DNA of 19,414 nucleotides, taken from positions 1-19,414 of the forward strand of contig CAZCMX010000040.1 in assembly GCA_964499985.1 (NCBI GenBank), in the 5' to 3' direction. Position numbers and translations under genes: made by a program. Positions within the stretch are counted from its first letter, which is position 1. Every line of letters starts with the position of its first letter. The notes beneath the pieces were generated by a model. That model was given only the letters and a program-made list of their open reading frames with translations. It was not told where the DNA came from and did no database searches. Positions 6,956 through 13,696 of the stretch are shown here, one piece after another. The stretch is from UBA5734 sp964499985. GTDB lineage: Bacteria; Bacillota; Clostridia; Saccharofermentanales; UBA5734.

Positions 6956-8224
6956 TCAGGTCAGGGCTTCGCTTTGCCGGTCCTGCTGGATCAGGGCTTT
7001 CGAGGTCGCGACGACGATGGCGATCAGGAAAAACAAGAGCATGTTCAGGGCAAATGGCAGACGGCGGTCGAGCGAGGACAGGTAGCCCAGGATCGAGCCA
7101 AACGGCGATGAAATCGCGAGCATGATCACAAAGACCAGGCTCATGATCCGGGCCCGGTCCTCTTTGTCATAAAACACCGCCCCCAATGCGTCGCGCCGCG
7201 GCACGACCAGGGCAAAGGCCACGGCCTCCAGCAGGGTGTACACAATGACCAGCAGCTTGCTATCCGGCCGTGACAGCAAGAGGAAGGCATGGCTGACCAG
7301 GTAGACGCCAAAGCCAGCCAGGAAGACAGGCCGGTAGTGGAAGCGGTTGGTCACGGGCTGGATGATGAAAATGAACAGCATCATGATGACCGCACGGCCA
7401 ATCGGGAACAGGGCGACGAATTTTTCCGGAATGCCAACATCCTGGGTGATATAGAGGGCGAAGAAATTGGTCGTCGTAATCGATGTGATATTGACGATCA
7501 CTGAGATCAGCAAAGCCAGGCGCATCTCATTGGAGCGCAGCAATTTGCCCAGGACACCGCGATATCCGACCAGCAGGGAAAGCAGGGACTGCTGCCTGGT
7601 CTCCGCCATGCGCTTGATTCCCTGGGCGGTTTCCGTGCTCCAGACATACAAAATGACAAATTTGATTGTCATGGCCAGGAAGGCCAGGAAATAAAGGATC
7701 CTGACCGTGGGGACAAGGGTGAAACGGCCGACCAGGAATGTCGAAATGGGTGCGAAAAAGACCGCCAGCAGTCCGGCAATATTGACCCACGTATAAATAT
7801 TGACCAGCAGGTCAGGTTCGGTGTCCTCAACCAGCAGGCATTGCCAGGAAGTATTGGTGATATGCCATAAGCTATTGAAAACTGCCGCGATCAGGAACCA
7901 CCAGAAATTCTGGGCCACTGCCCAGACCAGGGTCGGGATGGTCCAGGCCAGAAGATCGACGAAAAAGGTCACCTTGCGGCGGCCGAACTTGTCCGTGACA
8001 ATCCCGCCCAGGGCAGCCGTAAAGACCTGGAGCACCATGCCGATGGTCAGGATCAGGCCGATCTGCCGATCCTGGACGCCCAGGGCATACATGTAGAGGG
8101 TGATGAAGGGCGCATACAGGTTGTATGGGATACCCCAGAGGGGTTCCGTAAACAGGCAGGACCGGGCATTACCCTTAACTTGGTGCAAGGTAGCGATCAA
8201 AGGGTGTTTGTAGAGTTGATTCAT
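6956..8224 (-). CDS. Major facilitator superfamily (MFS) transporter
   Basis: The predicted protein of about 422 residues has some eleven to twelve membrane segments in two halves. The loop between segments 2 and 3 carries GGIVTDKFGRRK, the MFS signature motif A. A second-half counterpart appears near VVPRRDALGAVFYDKEDRAR. It should be a proton- or solute-coupled secondary carrier; the substrate cannot be read from the sequence. I chose ATG 8224 (MNQLYKHP) because AAGGATGG lies 8 nt upstream of it. An ATG four codons earlier (8236) is embedded in that same ribosome site. The gene follows the diguanylate cyclase on the same strand by less than 80 bp, with no terminator between them. An inverted repeat over a candidate -10 could give it separate control. 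Confidence 0.85.
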   Translation of the reverse strand: MNQLYKHPLIATLHQVKGNARSCLFTEPLWGIPYNLYAPFITLYMYALGVQDRQIGLILTIGMVLQVFTAALGGIVTDKFGRRKVTFFVDLLAWTIPTLVWAVAQNFWWFLIAAVFNSLWHITNTSWQCLLVEDTEPDLLVNIYTWVNIAGLLAVFFAPISTFLVGRFTLVPTVRILYFLAFLAMTIKFVILYVWSTETAQGIKRMAETRQQSLLSLLVGYRGVLGKLLRSNEMRLALLISVIVNITSITTTNFFALYITQDVGIPEKFVALFPIGRAVIMMLFIFIIQPVTNRFHYRPVFLAGFGVYLVSHAFLLLSRPDSKLLVIVYTLLEAVAFALVVPRRDALGAVFYDKEDRARIMSLVFVIMLAISSPFGSILGYLSSLDRRLPFALNMLLFFLIAIVVATSKALIQQDRQSEALT

Positions 8225-8243
8225 TTTGGAGACCATCCTTGTT

Positions 8244-8264
8244 GCTATCAGGTGCTATGATAGC
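8244..8264. promoter_or_regulatory. Inverted repeat over a candidate -10 of the MFS gene
   Basis: GCTATCA (8244-8250) and TGATAGC (8258-8264) are perfect 7-bp arms around 7 bp. On the minus strand the right arm contains TATCAT (8262-8257), a plausible -10, 33 bp before the ATG at 8224. An operator at the transcription start would look like this. No clear -35 is seen, so this is tentative. Confidence 0.35.
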
Positions 8265-8303
8265 CCAAAAACGAATCAGTTAACAGATGCTGGTGCATTT
8301 TGA

Positions 8304-9566
8304 TCACGCATAAGCGACAACCTGGTTTCGACCTTGCTTTTTGGCCTGGTACAGCGCCTTGTCTGCCCGGTCAAAAGCCTTGTCAAATGTATCTGCTGAG
8401 TCCTGATGTAGCTCCGTGATTCCCAGGCTGGCCGTCACTTGCACCTTTTCTGCAAGATCAGCACCAGTGGGTTTGACGGCAAATTCAAGCTCCGAAACAT
8501 GCTGACGCAAAGACTCGGCCAGCTCGTGTAGATCATCACTCTGGCGGTGAGCCAAGATCAGCAGGAATTCTTCACCGCCCCAGCGCACCGCCAGACTAGG
8601 TCCCGGACTGAGCAAAGCCAGGATATCTCCAACGCGTTGCAGGACGGTGTCACCAAAGGCGTGGCCATAGGTGTCGTTGATCTTCTTGAAATGGTCGAGG
8701 TCTATCAGGACCAGACCAATCTGGCGGCCGGTCGCAGCTTGCGCGCTGGTGAAAGAAGCGATTCGTGCCGTCATTTCGGATCGGTTGACCAGGCCAGTCA
8801 AAGGATCATGCGCGGACAGATGTTCCAACCGTTCATTGGCGGCTCTCAACAAGAGGGTACGGGACATAAGCCGGACCTGATGTTCGTATACCTGGCGGAA
8901 AATGACCAATGCCGCCAAAAACAGAATGGTCCCTTCGATGGTGTTGTGGGTCAGGCTTTCGGTGAGGATCCTGCGATCCCAGAGCGCCATCAGATAAGCC
9001 GCGTAGGGGACCATAAAGGCCAGGAAATTGAACGGTGACCGGAGCAGGAAAAAGACACTGGCCAATATCATTTTGAGAAAATAAAAACTGACATCTGTGG
9101 AGGTATAACCCTGGATCCTGTCAGAAATGTTCAAAATCAACATGACAATGATTATCAGCCCCGATGCAACCAGGTCATGGACAGAACCTGTTGCCGGCTT
9201 ATGACTTTTCAGCCAGACTGTCGTCAGGATAACGATGACAACAGCCACCATGCCGATGATGAGGTGCATCCGCAGGTAATCCAGGCTGACCGTCCGTGAC
9301 ATGATCTGGCCGCTTCTGTAATGGGGCAAATCGTAGACGAAGATCCACAAGAGTTCGATAAAGATAAACAGGATGGCAAACACGCGAAACCTCTGGTAGT
9401 TGGTCAGCCGGATGTCTTCCCTGATTTTCTGGATATCACGCGCAGAAAGCCGCTTATCGTAAGGTTCATTGAACAGAACATGCGACAGAAAATCCAGCGG
9501 AATCCAACGATTCAGCCGATGAGAGGATTTCTCTGGTCCAGGATCAGCGCTCTTCCTTTGCACCAT
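8304..9566 (-). CDS. Membrane-bound diguanylate cyclase (GGDEF domain)
   Basis: This 420-residue protein makes cyclic di-GMP from two GTP. Residues about 60-245 form six hydrophobic segments, an unassigned membrane sensor. A short linker leads to a GGDEF domain (about 250-420) opening with LSAHDPLTGLVNR. The metal and GTP site is seen in IDLDHFKKINDTYGHAFGD, and the catalytic loop is RWGGEEF with GGEEF at 330-334, so the cyclase should be active. The RxxD inhibitory site expected just before the catalytic loop is absent (the segment reads SPGPSLAVRWGG), so product inhibition through that site is unlikely. ATG 9566 follows AGGGA by 7 nt. The MFS gene lies immediately downstream. No EAL or c-di-GMP riboswitch is seen nearby. 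Confidence 0.92.
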   Translation of the reverse strand: MVQRKSADPGPEKSSHRLNRWIPLDFLSHVLFNEPYDKRLSARDIQKIREDIRLTNYQRFRVFAILFIFIELLWIFVYDLPHYRSGQIMSRTVSLDYLRMHLIIGMVAVVIVILTTVWLKSHKPATGSVHDLVASGLIIIVMLILNISDRIQGYTSTDVSFYFLKMILASVFFLLRSPFNFLAFMVPYAAYLMALWDRRILTESLTHNTIEGTILFLAALVIFRQVYEHQVRLMSRTLLLRAANERLEHLSAHDPLTGLVNRSEMTARIASFTSAQAATGRQIGLVLIDLDHFKKINDTYGHAFGDTVLQRVGDILALLSPGPSLAVRWGGEEFLLILAHRQSDDLHELAESLRQHVSELEFAVKPTGADLAEKVQVTASLGITELHQDSADTFDKAFDRADKALYQAKKQGRNQVVAYA

Positions 9567-9644
9567 GTATCATTCCCTGTGCGATGCAACCTTTGCGAAA
9601 AAATTCAAGTAAATCTGTACGAAACAGAAAGCACACTCATTGTA

Positions 9645-9683
9645 ACGAAATCGACTTCGTAAAACCATATCTTCAGGTAAAAT
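9645..9683 (+). promoter_or_regulatory. Candidate promoter and small inverted repeat ahead of the tocopherol-cyclase-like gene
   Basis: TAAAAT (9678-9683) is a fair -10, with CTTCGT or TTCGTA at 16-17 bp spacing as a poor -35. ACGAA (9645-9649) and TTCGT (9656-9660) form an inverted repeat overlapping the -35 region in the divergent gap (9567-9721). Confidence 0.3.
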
Positions 9684-9721
9684 GAGCCTTAAAAAGATAA
9701 AAAGACAGGCGGAAGGAAACG

Positions 9722-10666
9722 ATGCGCAACCCAGCTTATCTCCAGTATCGAGGCCACAACAAGCGCTATTTCGAAGGCTGGTATTTCAAGTGCATCAGCC
9801 GGGATCGGCAACACGCAATAGCCTTGATTCCAGGCATGGCGATTGATCCAGATGGCCAGCGCCACGCTTTCATCCAGGTCATCAACGCCGAATCCGGCCA
9901 GACCTGGTACTTCGACTATCCGTTCGAGTCGTTTCTGGCCGCGCGTGACAAGCTGGTCATCCAAGTCGACACCAGCCTTTTCCAGCGCGAAGGCCTGGCA
10001 TTGGACATTCATCATCCCACGGGCAGTGTCACAGGCCAACTCCGGTTTTCCCAGATCCGGGAGTTTCCAGTCAGCTGGCATACGCCGAGCATCATGGGCC
10101 CCTTCCAGTTTGTACCAGGCATGGAGTGCTACCATGCGGTGATCCACCTCTCCCATCGCTTCGATGGTCAGATCCACATCAATGGTGAAGTCTTTGATTT
10201 TGACGGCGGCGCCGGCTATCTGGAAAAAGACTATGGCCGGTCTTTCCCCCAGTCCTATGTCTGGCTGCAAGCCAGCCATTTTGGTCATGGTGATGCGTCG
10301 TTTATCTTCTCCCGGGCTCGCATACCTTGGTTGGGGCGTGAATTTCCGGGATTTTTTGCCTATTTTACTGATTTCCAGGGAAATACGGCCCGTTTTGCCA
10401 CGTATAATTGTTCGAAATTGTCGGACTGGCAGGTCGATCCAGACAGCGGAACCTGTTCCGGAATTTTAAAATGGCCGGCCGGCCAGCTGAAATTCTCGGC
10501 CCAGATGGTGGGAGGTGGAACGCTGAGAGCTCCAGTCGATGGCTCGATGCACCGCGAGATCATTGAAAGTATCCGGGCCACGGTCCTGGTGGAACTGACT
10601 GACCACTCTGGCAAACGCATCTATGCGGACAGGAGTACCGAGGCGGGCATGGAAATCTGCCTGTGA
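9722..10666 (+). CDS. Tocopherol-cyclase-like family protein
   Basis: This 314-residue soluble protein matches the tocopherol-cyclase-like family by its motifs: YFEGWYFK near residue 16, FVPGMECYHAV around 136, DGGAGYLEKDYGRSFP near 175 and a Trp-rich beta core (YVWLQASHFG). The plant enzyme closes the chromanol ring of vitamin E. Bacterial members, including those of fermentative Bacillota, have no known substrate, and a role on quinone or polyprenyl-type lipids is only a guess. GGAAGGA sits a few bases before ATG 9722. It stands alone, divergent from the diguanylate cyclase gene. It has no signal peptide and no membrane segment. Confidence 0.8.
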   Translation: MRNPAYLQYRGHNKRYFEGWYFKCISRDRQHAIALIPGMAIDPDGQRHAFIQVINAESGQTWYFDYPFESFLAARDKLVIQVDTSLFQREGLALDIHHPTGSVTGQLRFSQIREFPVSWHTPSIMGPFQFVPGMECYHAVIHLSHRFDGQIHINGEVFDFDGGAGYLEKDYGRSFPQSYVWLQASHFGHGDASFIFSRARIPWLGREFPGFFAYFTDFQGNTARFATYNCSKLSDWQVDPDSGTCSGILKWPAGQLKFSAQMVGGGTLRAPVDGSMHREIIESIRATVLVELTDHSGKRIYADRSTEAGMEICL

Positions 10667-10683
10667 AAAGCCAGCACGAGTTA

Positions 10684-10734
10684 TTGACATTTGCTCATTA
10701 CTGCTCCATACTAATTATGGGCATTAGCTCATTA
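10684..10734 (+). promoter_or_regulatory. Promoter with flanking GCTCATTA repeats, DUF5320 operon
   Basis: TTGACA (10684-10689), a 17-bp spacer and CATACT (10707-10712) form a promoter. The octamer GCTCATTA occurs twice, at 10693-10700 within the spacer and at 10727-10734 just after the expected start, 34 bp apart. Such flanking copies suggest an operator for a regulator. Confidence 0.55.
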
Positions 10735-10745
10735 AAATCAAATCA

Positions 10746-10768
10746 CCCGGCTCGCACTGCCTGCCGGG
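10746..10768 (+). other. 5' UTR hairpin of the DUF5320 transcript
   Basis: CCCGGC (10746-10751) and GCCGGG (10763-10768) form a perfect 6-bp stem with an 11-nt loop, with no T run after it. It may stabilise the transcript. Confidence 0.35.
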
Positions 10769-10848
10769 CAAGGCCAACCGCCTAGCGAGATGGCCATGGG
10801 AATGACTTCACAGACCGAACGTCAGTTTCCCCGAAAGGAGTTTTAGAA

Positions 10849-11133
10849 ATGCCAGCAAGAGATGGAAGTGGACCGATGGGCATGGGTGCCCGGACAGGAC
10901 GTGGTTTTGGCCCGTGTGGCGGATCTGCCACACAGCCATTTTACGGATATGGCTACGGCTGCGGCTATGGTCGCGGGCGTGGATTTCGCCGGATGAGAGC
11001 ACCCTATCCGTATGCACCCGCCGATTTTGATCCCAACGCAGGGAAAACCGTGCTGCAAGATCAAGTCAAGCTGTTGGAACAAGAGCTGGAGAACATGAAA
11101 GCCCAGCTCAAGAAGTATGAGGAACAAGCCTGA
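10849..11133 (+). CDS. DUF5320 family small protein
   Basis: This 94-residue protein starts with the family signature: GPMGMGARTGRGFGPC, a Gly/Tyr/Arg-rich stretch (about 25-50), and a C-terminal coiled coil of about 30 residues (LQDQVKLLEQELENMKAQL). Members usually sit beside NifX/NifB-type (dinitrogenase cofactor-like) or redox genes in anaerobes; the molecular role is unknown. Two Cys (22 and 38) lie in the glycine-rich part. The ribosome site AAAGGAG is 8 nt before the ATG. The flavin-reductase-like gene follows after 29 nt, so the two are probably one operon. Confidence 0.8.
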   Translation: MPARDGSGPMGMGARTGRGFGPCGGSATQPFYGYGYGCGYGRGRGFRRMRAPYPYAPADFDPNAGKTVLQDQVKLLEQELENMKAQLKKYEEQA

Positions 11134-11162
11134 TTGCCCTGCAATCAGCTTTGAGGAACACA

Positions 11163-11654
11163 ATGAGTAAGAAATTGGCCAATTTCAAATCCTGCCTCCA
11201 GCCTGCTCCCAAAGTCCTTGTCTCCTGCCGCAACAACCAGGGCGAAAACAATGCCCTGGCTGTTGCTTATTGCTGCAATTGCAGCTTCGACCCTCCGATG
11301 ATTATGGTGGGTATCGTGCCCTCCCGGTATTCCTACCAGATGATCAAAGAATCCGGTAGCTTTGTTGTCAATTTACCAGGCAAAGACAATGCCGGGCTCT
11401 TCGATTATCTGGGCCACACAAGTAAACGGGATGAAGATAAGCTCACCGTGATCGGGGCAGCCTTGAGTGAAGCGGTGACCATCAACGCGCCGTTGCTCTC
11501 GGACTGTCCGGTCAACATCGAATGTGAGATTGTCGATTCCATCCGGACGGGGTCCCACGAAATGTTTGTCGGCAAGATCCTCCATGTCCATGCCGAGGAA
11601 TCCATCGTAGCCCCAGATGGCAGCATCGATTTCGCAGCCGCCAACTTGCTGTAA
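11163..11654 (+). CDS. Flavin-reductase-like domain protein
   Basis: This 163-residue protein has the flavin-reductase-like FMN-binding fold. Visible signs are an N-terminal PAPKVLVSCRNNQGENNAL, the core strand PPMIMVGIVPSRYSYQMI, SGSFVVNLPG and a C-terminal segment ECEIVDSIRTGSHEMFVG, the characteristic barrel pattern with a conserved GxH. It should bind FMN and act in electron transfer or flavin reduction; the electron partner is unknown. I chose ATG 11163, with GAGGA at 11153-11157, over the TTG four codons upstream, which would overlap this ribosome site. It is cotranscribed with the DUF5320 gene and is followed by a terminator at 11737. Confidence 0.85.
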   Translation: MSKKLANFKSCLQPAPKVLVSCRNNQGENNALAVAYCCNCSFDPPMIMVGIVPSRYSYQMIKESGSFVVNLPGKDNAGLFDYLGHTSKRDEDKLTVIGAALSEAVTINAPLLSDCPVNIECEIVDSIRTGSHEMFVGKILHVHAEESIVAPDGSIDFAAANLL

Positions 11655-11736
11655 CTGCAGCTAACTCCATCCAAGCATCTGATAATCCTCTTGCAGCCGG
11701 TTGTTCCCCCCGGAAGCAAGCGTTTTGAAAAGAGGG

Positions 11737-11764
11737 GCCGGCCTGGTTGCCGGCTTTTCTTTTT
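11737..11764 (+). terminator. Terminator after the flavin-reductase-like gene
   Basis: GCCGGC (11737-11742) and GCCGGC (11749-11754) form a self-complementary stem with a 6-nt loop, followed by TTTTCTTTTT. Confidence 0.8.
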
Positions 11765-11839
11765 GTTCCTGTCAGACCTCAAGTACCCCAGAAGAACCAG
11801 GGAAATGACACTCAGAATCACATATCGTAGCCATGGATA

Positions 11840-11868
11840 CTTACAAATAACCGGCATACGTCTATAAT
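11840..11868 (+). promoter_or_regulatory. Promoter of the ferredoxin-fusion and hcp unit
   Basis: TATAAT (11863-11868) is a perfect -10, with CTTACA (11840-11845) 17 bp upstream. The expected start near 11875 lies about 40 nt before the CTG at 11916. I see no clear FNR-type or HcpR-type palindrome in the 60 bp around it. The imperfect ACTG/CAGT pair at 11872-11889 is too short to call. Confidence 0.6.
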
Positions 11869-11915
11869 CCAACTGTTCAATCGACCAGTCGCCCTTGAAG
11901 GTTCCGTGAGGCTCC

Positions 11916-13634
11916 CTGAAGAAAACATTCTCTGTCAACGAAAAGTGCATTGGTTGCATGGCTTGCCAGCGCGTGGCACCTGCAACATTTGAAATCAAGA
12001 ACCGTAAAGCAGTCGTCATCCACCAGCCTGTAACAGACGAAGAAAACACCCTGGCTGAGCAAGCACTAGCCGCCTGTCCGACCCAGGCCATTGAAGCAGC
12101 GGCCAACCAGGTCGTCCTTTCAACCGACAACGTCCGCGCAACTCTGGAGCGCTACCCATTTCTGAAAACTGATTTACTGGAACTGTCCGGCAAATTCAAG
12201 ACCATGCAAAATCCGGTGCTTTGGAACTCCCTGGCCCGGCATGCCACCTTTGAGCACGCAGCCAAGATGACCGGGGTGTCGATTTGTGAAATCCTCCATT
12301 TCATCAACAAAAAACTGGGGCTCGAACAGGCGCTGATCCAGGCTTTCCCCAACTGTGTCCAATCCACATCCGCCCAGTTGGAACCAGTCGAAGACAAGCT
12401 GACGGTTGCCGAAGCTGCTGCTTTGCAGAAAGAATTGCAGAAATACGGCCAGGAGACGGCAACAAGGGTGTCTGGCCAACTGGCCGAGGGCGAAGAACAG
12501 GTGCTTGACGTCCGCCAGATGACCACAGATCCGTTCGATGAAATCATCAAAGTGGCCTACTCCGTCCCACTCCAGGGCAGTTTCATTCTTGTCCAGCGCT
12601 TCAAACCCGAACCTCTGATCAACATGTTGTCATCGATGGGATTTTCCCACCAGGTCTTGTCCGATGACTTGGGGGAGGCCAGGATTCGCTTCACCAAAAC
12701 CGAGGCCGATGCCGCATCTTCCAGCGAAGGCGACCTGCCTGCCTTGACCATCCAGTCGGCCACACCAGTCGGTTATCCGATCATCATGCGGCTGCTCCAG
12801 TCCAAGCGGCTGCGCGAGAAAATCCGCATCAAGGAACTCAAAGTCTGGGACGAAACCGAGAAGCATCTGGGCTGGATCGTCAACAAACGGGCTGACATCA
12901 GTTTTTCGGCGGTCATCACGGCAACCAAATTCAAAGCCATGGGCGTCCGGATGCCTGCCGTCTTTGTCTGGGACAATTTTGTCCTGCTGACGCGCCAGGC
13001 GAATGCCAGTTCTTTAAAGGACCTCAAGGGTCAGACCATCCACATGCCATTGTTCGAGGATGCCCCTCCGGCCAAGATCACCCGCTACCTGCTCGAATCC
13101 GAAGGCCTTGACATGGCCGACTTCAATTTCGTTTACGGCGAACCTTTCGGCCGGCCAAAGGAAATCATGCTGGCGTTTTTAAAAGGCCAGGCTCAGCATG
13201 TCCTGCTGCGCGAACCTGAAGCATCTTTTACAATCGCGGTTGCCGAAAAGAACAAAATGGCTTACAGTGAAATCAGCTACAGTCGATTGTTCAACCAGGC
13301 GAACCCCGGTTTTGGCAAATTCCCGAATGCCGGGGTGATTGTAAAAGAGGAGCTTTATGAGAAGTATCCGGAGGTCATGGCTGTGTTCACCGAAGAGCTC
13401 CAGGCTGCCATCAGCTGGGTCAAAGAGCATCCGCACGAGGCAGCAGCCCTCTCCTATGACATGATGCGCACAGCGCCCGACCCTGTCGAACGATTCATCA
13501 ACCGTGTCCATTTTGAATACCAGTCTGGCGAACCCCTCGTTGCCAAGATGCGTGATTTCTACACGATCCTGCACGATCATGGGATCTTGCCGGTCGAAGT
13601 CGACGAGCCCCTGCTCCATCTGTTCCGCAGTTAA
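11916..13634 (+). CDS. Four-domain protein: ferredoxin, DUF1858-like, DUF2249-like, substrate-binding-like
   Basis: From the first ATG (11958) the protein would have 558 residues but would lose half of a ferredoxin. The frame stays open back to the TGA at 11907, and the added codons give CIGCMACQRVAP. Four cysteines (11, 14, 17 and 54 in CPTQAI) then form a standard monocluster [4Fe-4S] site. The only plausible initiator there is CTG 11916, with GAGG at 11908-11911. Following domains are: DUF1858-like, about 67-136 (NPVLWNSLARHATFEHAAKM), without its usual CxxC; DUF2249-like, about 195-260 (VLDVRQ); and a periplasmic-binding-protein-like (NMT1/SsuA type) domain, about 277-572. There is no signal peptide or membrane segment, so the binding domain should act in the cytoplasm. 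It is encoded 62 nt before hcp, so it may be a redox partner or ligand sensor for nitrogen-oxide detoxification (inference). Total length is about 572 residues. Confidence 0.75.
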   Translation: MKKTFSVNEKCIGCMACQRVAPATFEIKNRKAVVIHQPVTDEENTLAEQALAACPTQAIEAAANQVVLSTDNVRATLERYPFLKTDLLELSGKFKTMQNPVLWNSLARHATFEHAAKMTGVSICEILHFINKKLGLEQALIQAFPNCVQSTSAQLEPVEDKLTVAEAAALQKELQKYGQETATRVSGQLAEGEEQVLDVRQMTTDPFDEIIKVAYSVPLQGSFILVQRFKPEPLINMLSSMGFSHQVLSDDLGEARIRFTKTEADAASSSEGDLPALTIQSATPVGYPIIMRLLQSKRLREKIRIKELKVWDETEKHLGWIVNKRADISFSAVITATKFKAMGVRMPAVFVWDNFVLLTRQANASSLKDLKGQTIHMPLFEDAPPAKITRYLLESEGLDMADFNFVYGEPFGRPKEIMLAFLKGQAQHVLLREPEASFTIAVAEKNKMAYSEISYSRLFNQANPGFGKFPNAGVIVKEELYEKYPEVMAVFTEELQAAISWVKEHPHEAAALSYDMMRTAPDPVERFINRVHFEYQSGEPLVAKMRDFYTILHDHGILPVEVDEPLLHLFRS

Positions 13635-13696
13635 TCTCCAGTCAGGAGACTAACCCATAACGTCCAACTGTTCCATCAGAAAGAGAGGTATGTACC

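Noticed and set aside
13635..13649. TCTCC/GGAGA hairpin between the ferredoxin-fusion gene and hcp as a terminator
   Set aside because: Only 5 bp with no T run, so cotranscription with hcp stays the simplest reading.
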